Positions 22,114 through 32,954 of a stretch of 64,000 bases of DNA are shown piece after piece. A program made the position numbers and the translations under genes. The stretch lies in NCBI GenBank assembly GCA_023548195.1, contig JAJHZJ010000694.1, positions 2,170,001 to 2,234,000 of the forward strand, given 5' to 3'. Position 1 is the stretch's first letter, and every line of letters starts with the position of its first letter. Source of the DNA: Bettongia penicillata ogilbyi. Its lineage: Eukaryota > Chordata > Mammalia > Diprotodontia > Potoroidae. The notes beneath the pieces are model-generated. The model was not told the DNA's origin. It made no database searches and saw only the letters and a program-made list of their open reading frames with translations.

Positions 22114-22145
22114 GAGGCGGGGCGAAGGCGGGGGCGGGGCGGAGC
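22114..22145. promoter_or_regulatory. Clustered GC boxes (Sp1/KLF type)
   Basis: Several overlapping GGGCGG cores, including GGGGCGGGGC at 22131-22140, about 560 bp upstream of the SMIM20 ATG. A reverse-orientation box lies at about 22333-22341. Confidence 0.6.
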
Positions 22146-22150
22146 CTGGT

Positions 22151-22156
22151 CACGTG
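22151..22156. promoter_or_regulatory. E-box CACGTG (first copy)
   Basis: CACGTG within GGTCACGTGCC, just downstream of the GC boxes. Such sites are bound by USF, MYC/MAX or TFE3/TFEB-class factors; use here is inferred. Confidence 0.5.
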
Positions 22157-22339
22157 CCTCCGGTACCCGCCACTTCGAACCATTCCTGTTCTAGAGCCGG
22201 GGCTTAGAGGGCCTTTGGCCGTGCAGTGTTTAGACCGCAGGGCACAGGCCTTGGGCCGGAATCCCGCCCGAGCGCCTCTGCGGAGCTCCCCGCTGATTTA
22301 GCTCAGGGGAGGGCGCCGGCTCAGCTGATGACCCGCCCC

Positions 22340-22450
22340 CCCACTCCCTCATTGCCCAGATGGGAGGTCACGTGACTCGCCCAAGGCCGCCCAGTCTTCA
22401 CACCCCCTTCCTCGGACCCCAAGTGCCCCAGGTCTGTGAAATGGGAGCCG
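22340..22450 (+). repeat. Possible MIR3-type SINE core inside the promoter
   Basis: CCCTCATTGCCCAGATGGGA, then GGTCACGTGACTCGCCCAAGG, then GTCTGTGAAATGGGAG resemble the MIR3 'gtgacttgcccaagg' core with GC-shifted bases. Confidence 0.4.
22367..22376. promoter_or_regulatory. Palindromic E-box GTCACGTGAC
   Basis: A perfect 10-base palindrome 322 bp upstream of the ATG, of the kind favoured by USF and TFEB/TFE3. Its surroundings resemble the core of a MIR3-type SINE (see findings). Confidence 0.55.
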
Positions 22451-22583
22451 GGGGCAGGAGGGGAAGCGGGGAGCACGTTCTGCCCAACTATCTTCTCACC
22501 TCGCGTCCTCCTTACCCCTCCCTGCTACTCCTCCCCCACACCTCTCCCTCCTCCCGCTCTGAACGCGCTCCCCGCCCCTCGCT

Positions 22584-22618
22584 CCGGAAGTGAAAGCCTC
22601 TTCCCGCCCCCACTTCCG
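22584..22618. promoter_or_regulatory. Inverted pair of ETS/GABP-type motifs
   Basis: CCGGAAGTG at 22584-22592 and its inverted counterpart CACTTCCG at 22611-22618, about 100 bp upstream of the ATG. GABP (NRF-2) sites in such pairs are common in promoters of nuclear-encoded mitochondrial proteins, which suits SMIM20. Confidence 0.6.
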
Positions 22619-22697
22619 TGGGCGCCTCGTATGTGCGCCGAGCGCGGCCCGGGGTTTCTGGGTCGGTACCTCGTGCCGGACCTCCCGAGCTCGGGTC

Positions 22698-22806
22698 ATG
22701 TCTCGCAACCTGCGCACGACGCTGATTTTCGGCGGCTTCACCTTGCTTTTGGGCGCAGCCTTCTACCCCATCTATTTCCGGCCCCTGATGCGGACCGAGG
22801 AGTACA
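22698..22806 (+). CDS. SMIM20: SMIM20 coding exon 1 (small integral membrane protein 20 / MITRAC7 / phoenixin precursor)
   Basis: This exon encodes residues 1-36 and the first base of codon 37, starting [14 protein letters not shown]. It ends at a donor GTGAGT (22807). Residues about 9-27 form one hydrophobic membrane segment, followed by [10 protein letters not shown]. Joined to exons 2 and 3 it gives 67 residues, the usual SMIM20 length, and from memory it differs from the human protein at about seven positions. Known of the family: SMIM20 (MITRAC7) sits in the mitochondrial inner membrane and stabilises newly made COX1 during complex IV assembly; its C-terminus is also reported as the source of the peptide phoenixin. 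The start was chosen because it matches the family N-terminus and has G at -3. An out-of-frame ATG lies at 22631. The exon is inside a CpG island, so broad housekeeping expression is expected. Reading past the donor would add only SECDL before a stop. Confidence 0.97.
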
Positions 22807-23424
22807 GTGAGTGTGACCTCTGACCTCCCCGTGGGGCTCGGCCCCCCCCCAGGGACCCCTCTTCCCGTTGCCCCGCCCCCACGCCGGTTCCACGTTTTGT
22901 TCTTTGCCCCCATTCTGGGGTCGCTCTCCCCGCCCCCTCGTCCCCCCACGCTGCCCAGCGGCGTGTCGTGCAGAGCGCCCTTGAGCCTTGCACCGCACAT
23001 CAGCGCCGCTTTCCTTTTCCGTCCTGCCGCTGTCCGGCGTCCGGGTCCCGCTCCGTGCTCTCCTCGTGCCGGCCTCCCCCTGCCCTCCGTCCCAGCCCGG
23101 TGTTGGGGTCGCCTCTTGTCTCCCTGGACACGGGCTTTGCGGAGCTGCCTCCGCGTTGTCGCGGTGGTCCCCCGGGCCTTCTGTGGCTACATGCAGTCCA
23201 GCTCACTTGGCCTCCCCCCAGAAACATTAGAGACACCCCAGGGCCCACGCTGGGCCCCCGCGGAAATCTTACCAGCCTTTCACCGAAGGTGGGCTGTGTC
23301 TGGCCCCTGTTCCTCAGTTCCATCCACCATGGTTCTTTTCCTTCGTTCATTTGGCGGCTGTGCGCGCTGACCGAATGACCAAAGAGCCACGGCGGCTCTG
23401 CCACAGAAAACCGCGGAGCTCGCC

Positions 23425-24125
23425 CAAGTCATCAAAACCACGAGGAACTGCAACGATAAAATAAAACCAAATACAACCAAAGACCTGCTAACAGTACTGT
23501 CTTTACTCCATTGGAGGAGGAAAACTAGATTCCACGTGTCCCAGAGCCCCCGCAGTAGGAGAGTCCCTTTAGTGTGGACGGATCTCAGTAGTTACACCAA
23601 GGACTGCACGGTGAGCTGTGACCGTGACCATGAGGCTAACAGCAACGTTGAAACAACCGATTCCTAGCAGGGTTTCATGAAATCCTCCAGAGTGGGCGCA
23701 AAGGATTGTTGTTATGCCAAGCTCAGGACACAGCTTGTTTGCTGGGCCTTAGCTCTGAAAACAGCGTGGCTCCTAATATTAAAAAGAGAGGGGTGGTCTT
23801 GACACCACTTTGTGTCCCCAGAGTATTGATTTGTTTTTCTTTTTGTAATCAAATACAATAATTTTAAAAGCTTAACCCTGATTAATTCAGTGATTATTCA
23901 AGTTGTGAAGACATTTGCCTAAAGATAAAATTTTAGACATCTATCCTTTTTGTCTCTAGGAAAATTGAATTATTTCCAAGCTGGAGGTTGGCCGTAGTTA
24001 ACCAGAGAAGTATAATAGTGCCTGGTGCTTGGAGATCCTAAATGAATAATAAGTTACAGTTTGACTTCTGGAAATAAAGTGGTTAGACACACTTTTGTCT
24101 TTCTCTAGTACTGTGTAAGCATTAA
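23425..24125. other. No recognised feature
   Basis: Intron sequence past the island; nothing identifiable. Confidence 0.3.
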
Positions 24126-24129
24126 CTCG

Positions 24130-24960
24130 TTCAACAGATAGTTACAAAGCATCTGCATTTCGCTAGACACAGACACACCGTGCTGAAGACCTTACAGTCT
24201 AATAGAGGTATACAGATGAGTTTGGCATGCCAGAAGATTGTAAATGCAAAGCAGGGCTTAGACCTGCTATGAACAGTCATAGGAGAGAGATCACTTTTAA
24301 CTTGTGGGAATTGGGGATAGCTTTATTGGGGAGCTGTGCTTTCAAGGAAGGAAGAGATTTTAACAGGATGATGGATTGGAAAAGTTGATTCCAAGCATTT
24401 GAGTTGTCATGAATAAAGGTACAGAAGTGGGAGACTGAATGGCAGAGAACACCTTGAACATGATTTGGGTTAGTTTGCCTGTAAAATAGAGTTTATGAAA
24501 AGAAGGAATCTTAGAAGACTTGAAAGGTATAATAGGTTGGGCCAGGTCATGCTAGACCTTGAGTTGAATTTAAGGCAATGAGAAAATTTTAAGCAAGGCA
24601 GTAACTTGAATAGCACTTTAAGGGTTTTAATAGTGCTTTAAGAAAATTATTGTGTCAACAGTATGCAAGGTGAGTTAAAAGTTGGGATCACCTGGAGGCC
24701 AGTTAGGAAATTATTCTAATACTCCTGGTAAGAGGTGATGAAGTGTTTAATTAAAGTGATGACAATAAGAATGGAAAGGAAGGGATAATTTCAAGAGATG
24801 AGTGTCAGTAAACATTTATTAAACCTACTATGTGTCCAGGAACTGTGCTAAATGCTGGGAGTGTCTATTTTGAATAGATATTAAGTACTTTGTAAACCTG
24901 AAAACATTCTGTAAATGCCAATTTTTATATTGTTTATGTATAGAGAGTTTCCACTGTGTA
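24130..24960 (+). repeat. Unassigned dispersed repeat, long copy plus a second 5' fragment
   Basis: 24130-24760 holds CTTACAGTCTAATAGAGG, GCTTTATTGGGGAGCTG, GGCAATGAGAAAATTTTAAGC, AGGAAATTATTCTAATACTC. 24805-24870 repeats the 5' part (AACATTTATTAAACCTACTATG). Confidence 0.55.
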
Positions 24961-24964
24961 TTAC

Positions 24965-25585
24965 TGTAATGATATCATTTGAGGCAGATTGATCAGACCT
25001 TTGGAAACGTACTAAATATAGCAAAAGTGATTTTTGGTGCATGTTTTATACATGGATCTTAGAAAACAAAGGTTCTTCATCCTTCTAATAACATTTTCAG
25101 CAGGTAGACCATCCAGATCATAACCAAGTCTTTTTTGGAAGCTAGACTACAGGTGCTTGGGACCTGAAGCTAGTGGCATAAAGGATTGGGAGAGGTTCTG
25201 TCAGGGAAGCAGCCAGCAGGGAGATTGGGCAGCATATGTGCTTCCAAAACAGTGCTGTATGTTCAGGAGCAGGATTATAATATCTAGAAGCACTGAGAGA
25301 GGGGGAACCTTGATCAGAGGACAAAAGACAAGAGCCTAGGTGTCGGAACCAGTGTGTGAGGAAAGAGTGAAATCAGCAGCAATGATGTCACAGTGCTGGG
25401 CTTCTGAGCTACTTGCCTATATTCCTATGGCATGTCCACTTCCAGCCCCCATCCCAAATTCTAGAGTCTAGGGTGGGGCTGAACACATATGTGGTCCTGT
25501 CTTCTTTAGATATACAAGGGCAGGGAGCCAACTAGAGCATTAAATCTTTTAATGAGTTAAATGAAGAATGACATAATTTCTATCA
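24965..25585. other. No recognised feature
   Basis: Intron sequence; short frames near 25142-25339 have no recognisable domain. Confidence 0.3.
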
Positions 25586-26146
25586 CTTTCTTTCCTCATA
25601 CTTTCTTTTTAATCCTGTATAGTCTGCCTTCTGACCTTAGAAACGGCTCTCCAAAATTAAAGTGATCTCTTAATTGCTGCATTCAGTGGCCCTTTCTCAA
25701 TCCTCATTTTTCTTGATATCTTTGTAGCCTTCAACACTGGTATCCCTCTTGTTGATACTCTTGTCTGTAAGTTTTTAGGGTACCACTCTTTTGGTTCTCC
25801 TACCCATCAGAACAGCTCTGTGTTCTTTGCTAGGTCTTCATCCAGGTCACACCCTTTAATTATAGGTATCCCACAAGTCTCTGTGTTGCATCTTCTTCTC
25901 TTTCCTCCCATATTAGTTCTCTATACTGATGATTCTCAAATCTACCTATCCTGATCTCCAGTCTTGCATTTGCAGCTTCCTTTCATATATCTTGAACTGG
26001 ATGTCCATTTTAAAGTCAATACATACAAAACCAAACTCATTATATTTCTTCCTAAATCCTTCCCTATTACTGTTGAGGTGACCACCATTCTCCCAGTCCC
26101 CTAGGGTTTGCAACCTAGGTGACATCTTCTACTATTCATTATTTTT

Positions 26147-26152
26147 CACACA

Positions 26153-26189
<37 letters not shown>

Positions 26190-26201
26190 ACACACACACA
26201 C
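26147..26201. repeat. (CA)n microsatellite
   Basis: About 55 bases of CA with a few GA interruptions, inside the L2 copy. Confidence 0.95.
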
Positions 26202-26698
26202 CCCATTCCTTTTTCAATCTGTTGCCACAACCTGTCAGTTACACCTTTGAAATATCCCTTGAATTCTTCCCCTTTTGTTTTACACTGCTATCACCCTGAT
26301 CCACCCTGATACAGATCCTCATCACCTCATGTTTGCACTGTTGCAGTAACTCATTAGTAGGTCTGCTTGTTTCAAGTCTCTCCCCTTACAAGTCTGTCTT
26401 CCACTCAGCTGCCAAAGTGATTTTCCTGAAATGCAGCTCTCACTCTTGTCATCCATCTACTCAGTGAACTACAGAGACTCCCTATCATCTTCAGGATGCA
26501 ATACAAAATCCTCTGTTTGGTGTTGAAACGCAAATCTAGCCTCTTTCACCTTTCCCGTGTTCTTACACCTTATTCCCTATCCTTTTTTTCCGTCTGACTT
26601 CTTTCAAGTCTCAACTAAAATCTGATCTTCTACAGGAAACCTGTTTGAGCCTCCCTTAGTTCTGGTGCCTTCCCTCTCCTAATTATTTCCTGTTTATT

Positions 26699-26738
26699 CT
26701 CTCTCTCTCTCCATATATATATATTATATATATATATA
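26699..26738. repeat. (CT)n then (TA)n microsatellite
   Basis: CTCTCTCTCTC followed by alternating TA, also inside the L2 copy. Confidence 0.9.
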
Positions 26739-27304
26739 GCTTGTTTGTACATATTTGTTTGCTTGTCCCACCACTGGAGCATGCGCTTCTTGAGGGCAGG
26801 ACTGTCTTTTGCCTCTTTGTATCCCCAGTGTTCCTCACAGTGCCGTGCACAGAGTACGCTTAATAAGTGCTTATTAACTGATGGATCGTATGATTGCCTT
26901 TGTAATTCATTTTAGGTCCAGTGTAATCTTTGGATAACTTTTGAACTTAACACAAGCATTTAAGTTTTATTAAGTGCTATGAGGTTTGCAGATACCATAT
27001 AGAATTAGAGAAGATTACCATCATTGTGTTTGAGGTTATTAGAAGATCAGGGAGAGTAAATGAGACTCAAATAGAACTCTTGGCACTTGAGAGTTGATGT
27101 ATCAAACGATAAAATTCTGTAGTTTTATTGTATATAAAGGGAGCCACAAAGGAGCTTTTCATCATTCGATATTATGTTTCTGATCAACCACTCACTTAGG
27201 GTATAAGAATTTTATTTAGTGCAGATGTTGTAATTTAAATACTAGTATCTACCTTACCTAGTCTACCTCATTCTGAAATGCTCTACTTTCTTAATAAGAT
27301 TCAG

Positions 27305-27830
27305 TTTATATGTTTATTGAGTATCTTTTGTATGCAGAGCATTTTGGTTTGCCTGGAGAACACAATGATGAAACAAGGTACAGTCTTAATATCTTACAAT
27401 CTTAAAGACTTCATAATCTAGTAGGGAAGATAAGGAAAATATATAACTAACTTGAATACAAGTTATAAATACATAGAAGAATACCAAACAGTGAGATAGG
27501 AGAAGGTATAGATCATTTCTATCTAGAAGTATTAGGGAAGCCTTTTTGAAAGAGAAAACACTTGAATTCAGTCTTGAAGGATGGGAAAGATTTTGCTAGG
27601 TGAACATGGAGGGACTTCTCTGTAGGTATCAGGGACAACCTACAGAGACCAAACCTTAAGATGCCTTCAATAGAAGAGCCAAAACTATGAAGTGAGGCAA
27701 TTAGTGTAAGCTGCAAATAGTATGAGATCATCTTCCAGGCTACTGTTAAAGTCGTCATCAGTGCTTTAAGATTTACTAATACTATATTCACGTGAATATA
27801 GGTAACCATCAAACGTAGAGTGTATGCCTA
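27305..27830 (+). repeat. Unassigned dispersed repeat
   Basis: TTTATTGAGTATCTTTTGTATG, CAGAGCATTTTGG, CATAATCTAGTAGGGAAG, TTAGGGAAGCCTTTTTGAAAG, CTTGAAGGATGGGAAAG in the family order. Confidence 0.55.
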
Positions 27831-28023
27831 AAAAGAGATCTTGTTGAAAATTATCACATTAAAAACATGGCATATATAAGAGAAAATTGTTTTTTCTAAA
27901 GTAAGGTTCTGCTAGCAAACCCCCACCCAGAAGAAATCTCTTATAGGAAAACTAATGAGAATTTAGGAAAGTGAGGAATTTTAAAATGGCAAGAAGGCAA
28001 AAGAAATTAGACTTGAGAATGTG

Positions 28024-28040
28024 GTAAATACATTTTTTAA
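28024..28040. repeat. Target-site duplication, left
   Basis: GTAAATACATTTTTTAA, identical to 28698-28714. Confidence 0.9.
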
Positions 28041-28697
28041 ATTTTTTAATTTATTTTCAGTGTTCTACAATCACTACCATATAACTTAGATTTTTTTCCC
28101 TCCCTTCTCCTACTTCCTCCTTATCTCCTCCCTCCCTGCCTGAGACGGCATACAATTTTATATAGGTTCTACATATACATTCCTAGTAAATACATTTTCA
28201 CCAGTCATGTTGCATAGAAGAATTAAAATGAGTGGGAGAAATCATAAAACAAACCAAAATGTAATACAAAAGAAAATGATCTGCTACATTCTGCAATTGA
28301 ATTCCACAGTTCTTTCTCTGGATGTGGGAAGCATTTCGCCTTAAAAGACCATTCGTTGGGAATTTTTTAAGTCCTTGCATTGCAGTGAAGTTCAAAGTCT
28401 ACCAGAAAATATCCTCATATACTGGTTGTTGCTGTGTACAAGATTCTCCTGCTTTTGCTCCTTTCGCTCAGCATTAGATCATATAAGTCTTTCCAGGCCT
28501 CTCTGAAGTCTTCCTGTTCATCATTTCTTATAGCACAATAGAATTCCATTACATTCGTATACCACAGTTTATTCAGCCATTCCCCAATTGATGGGCATCC
28601 TCTTGATTTCCAGTTTTTGGCCACCACAGAGATTGCTGCTATAAATATTTTTGTATATGTGGGACCCTTTCCCATTTTTATGATCTCTTTGGGATAA
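28041..28697 (-). mobile_element. 5'-truncated L1 3' fragment with target-site duplications
   Basis: Read on the minus strand it carries the ORF2 C-terminus, including KNWKSRGCPSIGEWLNKLWY, then a 3' UTR and an A-rich end near 28041. The flanks are identical 17-base repeats, GTAAATACATTTTTTAA, at 28024-28040 and 28698-28714, the mark of L1 target-primed insertion. Too short to be active. Confidence 0.9.
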
Positions 28698-28714
28698 GTA
28701 AATACATTTTTTAA
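28698..28714. repeat. Target-site duplication, right
   Basis: Identical to 28024-28040; it bounds the L1 fragment. Confidence 0.9.
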
Positions 28715-28849
28715 GATTTCAAATATAAAAACTTATATTAACATGGAATAATAATTATGTGAAAATTAAGTTAATTTAATAAAGATATTTTTATAGAACT
28801 TCATGGAATATTCAGTTGCTGCCAACTTGGTCTGCTTTAGCCTAGGACA

Positions 28850-29032
28850 GGAGTTCTTAATCTAGAGTCCATGAACTTTAAAAAAAAATTTGATAACTGC
28901 ATTTACATGTAATTAGTTTTCTTTGTAATCTTTTGTGTTTTATGCATTTAAAAACATTCTGAGAATGGGTTCATAATCTTCACCAGATTGTGCAAAAATG
29001 GTCCATGATGTAAAAAAAGTTAAGGATCCCTG
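28850..29032. mobile_element. Non-autonomous DNA transposon-like element (copy 1 of 3)
   Basis: Outer parts GGAGTTCTTAATCTAGAG and AGTTAAGGATCCCTG are imperfect inverted repeats. The interior has CATTTAAAAACATTCTGAGAA, also seen at 53105 and 61617. It resembles a hAT-like MER element, family not certain. Confidence 0.55.
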
Positions 29033-29379
29033 GCCAGAGCCTTAACTTCTAGCAGACAAATTGCAGTTGTTCAACACAAATAACAGAAAAACTAACATGT
29101 ATCTGAAAATGAAAAAGGCTTCCTTCAAACTCAGCAGCTTTTGATAGTTCTCAAATTTGTTTCTGTCTCGTACAAGTGAGGACCATTTTTAAGCTATTAC
29201 TTTGTAGTTCATATTTTCAGGCTATGAACATCACATCCCTGATTTTTTCCATTCAAGCAATATCCTATTGAGGTTAAGTGTAAAAATTACGTTGCATAAA
29301 GGGCTAGAAAGATGGCTTTGGGAAAGAAATAGCTTGCCAACTCCTCTCTCAGATGTCCTTTGCACATGACCATGGTGAA

Positions 29380-29830
29380 ACAGATGGTGCTTCCCTAGCC
29401 TTTCCTTTTGCCTTTTCCATCACTTAGCTCAGTGCCTGACACCTAGTAGAAACTTAGTAAGTGCTTGTTGACTTACTTTCTTTTCTGAAGTACCATGGTG
29501 TATTCTCAACCTGCTGCATCACTATATCACCTTTACTTATACCATCTTAAGACTGCCTTCTTCTCTCATACCCCCACCTAAAAATCTACTTTCTCCAATA
29601 ATTTTAGAGTTCTTGGACTCTTAGAGCACTTAGAATTTTAGACTACCTGGATCTCTCTTTTGCTTTTACTTATTACTACTTAAGTTATATTTATACTTAT
29701 TTTTTACATGTTAAACTTTCTCCCTCTCCCCATTGTGACTGTTGTGTTTTTGTCTTTATCGTTGTATCTTTAGTGCCTTGCACAGTGCCTGGCATATTGC
29801 GTCCCAAACACAAGTACACAGATGAAGCCT
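29380..29830 (+). repeat. L2 LINE 3' end fragments
   Basis: 29400-29480 ends CTTAGCTCAGTGCCTGACAC, TAGTAAGTGCTTGTTGAC. 29500-29830 is another short L2 end (GCCTTGCACAGTGCCTGGCA). Confidence 0.6.
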
Positions 29831-29869
29831 AGTGTTGCGGTTATTGTTTTTTGTTTTGTCCCTATGATT

Positions 29870-30215
29870 TAATTGATTTAGGGTCCTATTAGTGAAGAAA
29901 TTCCCTCTACCAATTCATATTGGCCTCTGCATTGCAATTTAGTAACCTTAAACAGAGTATCCTGGGGTACTGAGAGATTAAGGGTTTTGCCCAGGGTCAC
30001 AAAACCCACAAGAATGAGAGGTTAGACCTAGGTTTTTCTGACTCTCAAGCCAATTTTCTATCCATTGTCTGTCCTTAAGTGACAGATTAAGATTAAACAA
30101 GTAGATATTACCTGTATGACCTGTAGGAAAATATTTTTACCTCTCTAGACCTCAGTTTACTCATGTAAAATGAAGAAATTAAACTAGATTACCTCTAAGA
30201 TAACTTTTTATTTTT
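29870..30215 (+). repeat. Two SINE fragments
   Basis: 29870-30080: GAAGAAATTCCCTCTACCAAT, CTGAGAGATTAAGGGTTTTG, CCCAGGGTCACAAAA. 30095-30215: CCTGTATGACCTGTAGG, CAGTTTACTCATGTAAAATG. Confidence 0.65.
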
Positions 30216-30555
30216 AAAAATCAGTTTTTATTGATTTTAAAAAAAGATTATGCAGGTAGAATTGGGATTTGAATTGAGAACTTTTGACTCCCAAATCCAG
30301 TATTAGAAACAACTGAAAATTTTCCTCCCTTCCCAGGTCAGTCTAAGCACTCTTTCCCCCTTCCTCATCCCCAACTAGGTCCTAGCTCTTATATGACTAA
30401 ACTAAGCAACTTAGAGAGCTCATGCACCCAGACCCAAAGTGCCTAGTACTACTCAGTTTTGGAGATTGAATGTTGGGACTGTAGGACTTGAACAGATTTT
30501 CATGACTGAGGAGATGTTGGACAAAAGTCACTCTTTTGTGTTTCACGCCCCCCCA
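30216..30555. other. No recognised feature
   Basis: Nothing identifiable. Confidence 0.3.
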
Positions 30556-30559
30556 CCCG

Positions 30560-31975
30560 CGCCCGCCTGCTCCTAGAGCAGCTTCTCATTCCTTAGCCTA
30601 GCCTATGGATTCTCTCACTCTTAGCATACTCCTCTACCTATTTTTCAACCCTAACAAGACCTCTCATGTCTCTCTGAAAGGGAATAGTGCAAGCTGCAAA
30701 CTTTGCTGAGGACAAGTCCTAGGGATTCCTTACACCACTGTGCACTTTCTGATCTCCCAGTCATTTCTCCACCCCATGCTTAGGGTTCCTTCCCTCTTGA
30801 TTATCTTCCTGCCTTTTGGACTGATCCTTCTTTTTCTGCTTTGCAGAAGGTTCATCGCTATCCTGCCTTCTACTTGTGTAGCTCAAAGCTCAATGCTGGT
30901 CCTTTTTCTCCATCTATTCTTAACACCTCCACAGTGTTTGATGCTTTCTGTCTCTCCTCCTTGACAGTCTCTTCTCTCTAGTTTTTTGAGGTAACGCTCT
31001 CTCCTAGTTTTTCTCCTATTTGATCACTCCATCTCCATCTCCTTTACTGGATTCAGTAACACACCCTCTAAAGTATAGGTGTCCTAAATGTTCTGTTTTG
31101 GACCCTTTTCTCCCTCTGTTTTACTTGATAATCTCATCGGTTCCTATGGATTTAATTACTGTCTGTATGCTGATGATTTGCAAATATTCCTGTCTTTTCC
31201 CAGTCTCTGCTGGCCTCTAGTCTGGCATTTCCAACTGCCTTTTAGACATTCTGAACTGAACATTCGGTACATAGCATAAACTCAGCATGTCCAAAATTTA
31301 ATTCATTACCTTTCCCCTTGATGCCACCTCTGTGGTACAGGCTCTCATCATCTCACACCTTGATTATTTTAGTAACCTGCTGGTAGATCTGCCTGCCTCA
31401 GACTCTCCCCATTCCAATCTATCCATTCAGTTAATCAAGTCATTCTCCTACTCAATAAGCTCCAGTGTCTCCAGGAGCAGACACAAAATTCTACTTGGCA
31501 TTCAGAGGCTTCATAACCTAGTCCCCTCCTACCATTCCAATCTTCATACACCTTTCTCCCTAGCATGTACCCTTAGATCCTGTGACATTGGCCTCCTGGC
31601 TATTCTAGGAATAAGACACTCTCTCCCCTCGCTCCACATATTCTCTCTGGCTGTCCCCTGTGCCCAAAACACTCTTCCACCTGGCTTCCTTGACTGTCTT
31701 TGTCAAGTTCCAGCTTACAGCATCATCTTTTATAGGAAGCCTCCTTCAGCCCTCTTAATTCCAGTGCCTTTCCTTTGTTAATTATTTCCTATTTAGTCCT
31801 GTATAGAGATTACTCTGTATATATTTGTTTGCATCTTATCTCTTTCCCCCATTAGACTGTAAACTCAATGAGGACAGGACTCTTTTTGCCTTTTTTTTGT
31901 TTCTCCTTTGCTTAGCACAGTGCCTGGCACATAGTAGGTACTTATTAAATGTTTATCGATTGATTATATATTCTC
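30560..31975 (+). repeat. L2 LINE with recognisable RT motif, sense
   Basis: A frame from 31088 reads GFNYCLYADDLQIFLSF. YADD at 31166-31177 is the reverse transcriptase catalytic motif of L2 ORF2. The 3' end has CTTAGCACAGTGCCTGGCAC and a TTATTAAATG terminus near 31950. Interrupted by stops; inactive. Confidence 0.85.
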
Positions 31976-32938
31976 TCTCGGTTATCTCATATAATCATAT
32001 GGATCTATGCAAATGACTCCCAAATTAAATCTTCTTATTCAGCCTTAATTTCTCAACTGAGCTTCAGTCCCAAATCTGCATCTATGTGCTTGCTTCATAT
32101 CTCCACCTGGGTGTCTTGGAGGTGTCTCAAAATTAACTGATCCAAAACCAAACTCATTATTTTTCCCCTTAAACTCAGCCCTCCTGACTTCAAACACTGA
32201 GGTTCCCAAACTAAGAATCACCTTTGGGTTGTCACTCTCACCCCATTTGTATACCCAGATCACTGAAAACTATTGTGAATTTTGAATCAGTTCCCTTCTC
32301 TCTACTTAATTCACATCCTGCCTGGTCCAGGTCCTTATTACTTTTTACCTGGATTATTAGTAAAATAATTCCTTAATTGGTCACCCGGTGTCTAGTCTTT
32401 CCCTTCTACAATCCATCCTCTACAAAGCTGTCAAGTTGATGTTATTAAAACATAGGTCAACCCAGAACACAGGTTCTTATGTTCAGGAAGTTTCCATGTT
32501 TTCTAATTGCCTTTAGGATACAAATTTCTCTTCTTTGGCATTTAAAACTCTTCAGAGTTTGGCTCCAGACTCTCTTTACAGGCTGATTGATTATACATTT
32601 CCCCCTCAAGTCCTCAATAGTCTGGGCAAACTGGCTTTGCCTGGATATGATGTCTCCTGCTCTAATACCTTTGAGCATACTCTTTTTCAAGATTATAATT
32701 TCCTCCCTCCTCACCTCTGCCTTTTGGAACACCCCTTCAAGGCTTAACTCAGTTTGCCCCTCCCTTCCTAAGGCCTTTCCCAGTTTCTCTCCATTAGTCT
32801 TCAAACATGTTGTGTCTCTGGTAGAAAATAAGTTCCTTAAGGGCAGAAACTGCTGCATTTCTCCCCCACAGCCCCCCTCAGCACAGTGCCTTCTACATAG
32901 TGAGTGCTGATAACAGGATGATTGATTGATTGATTGAC
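31976..32938 (+). repeat. Second L2 LINE directly after the first, sense
   Basis: TGCAAATGACTCCCAAATTA, CCAAAACCAAACTCATTATT, CATTTAAAACTCTTCAGAG, AGTTCCTTAAGGGCAG and (GATT)n at 32920-32938. Head-to-tail with 30560-31975. Confidence 0.8.
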
Positions 32939-32954
32939 CACCCATCTCTAGTGA

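Larger units (their letters stand above)
21950..23420. promoter_or_regulatory. CpG island with the SMIM20 promoter and exon 1
   Basis: A sharp change from AT-rich DNA to dense G+C with many CpG dinucleotides, unique in the window. SMIM20 exon 1 lies within it, with long GC-rich flanks on both sides. No TATA box is evident near the gene. This fits a broad housekeeping-type promoter, and divergent transcription is possible but not shown. Confidence 0.9.
25590..26885 (+). repeat. L2 LINE, about 1.3 kb, sense
   Basis: GTGGCCCTTTCTCAATCCTC, CTATACTGATGATTCTCAAAT, GGATGTCCATTTTAAAG, CCAAAGTGATTTTCCTGAA, CTTGAGGGCAGGACTGTC and TTAATAAGTGCTTATTAACTG at the 3' end. A (CA)n tract sits inside it. Confidence 0.85.

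Noticed and set aside
22496..23000. Long minus-strand frames in the CpG island
   Set aside because: Compositional: overlapping frames in all phases, rich in Gly, Arg and Pro, and antisense to SMIM20 exon 1.
22807..23370. A 187-codon open frame just after exon 1
   Set aside because: It lies in GC-rich intron sequence where stops are rare by chance, begins at the splice donor, and shows no domain. Several other frames on both strands are open across the same island.
28185..28199. A third copy of the L1 target-site sequence inside the L1
   Set aside because: AGTAAATACATTTTC there resembles the duplication, but the second L1 (55005-55863) has similar text at the same place, so it is part of the L1 body.
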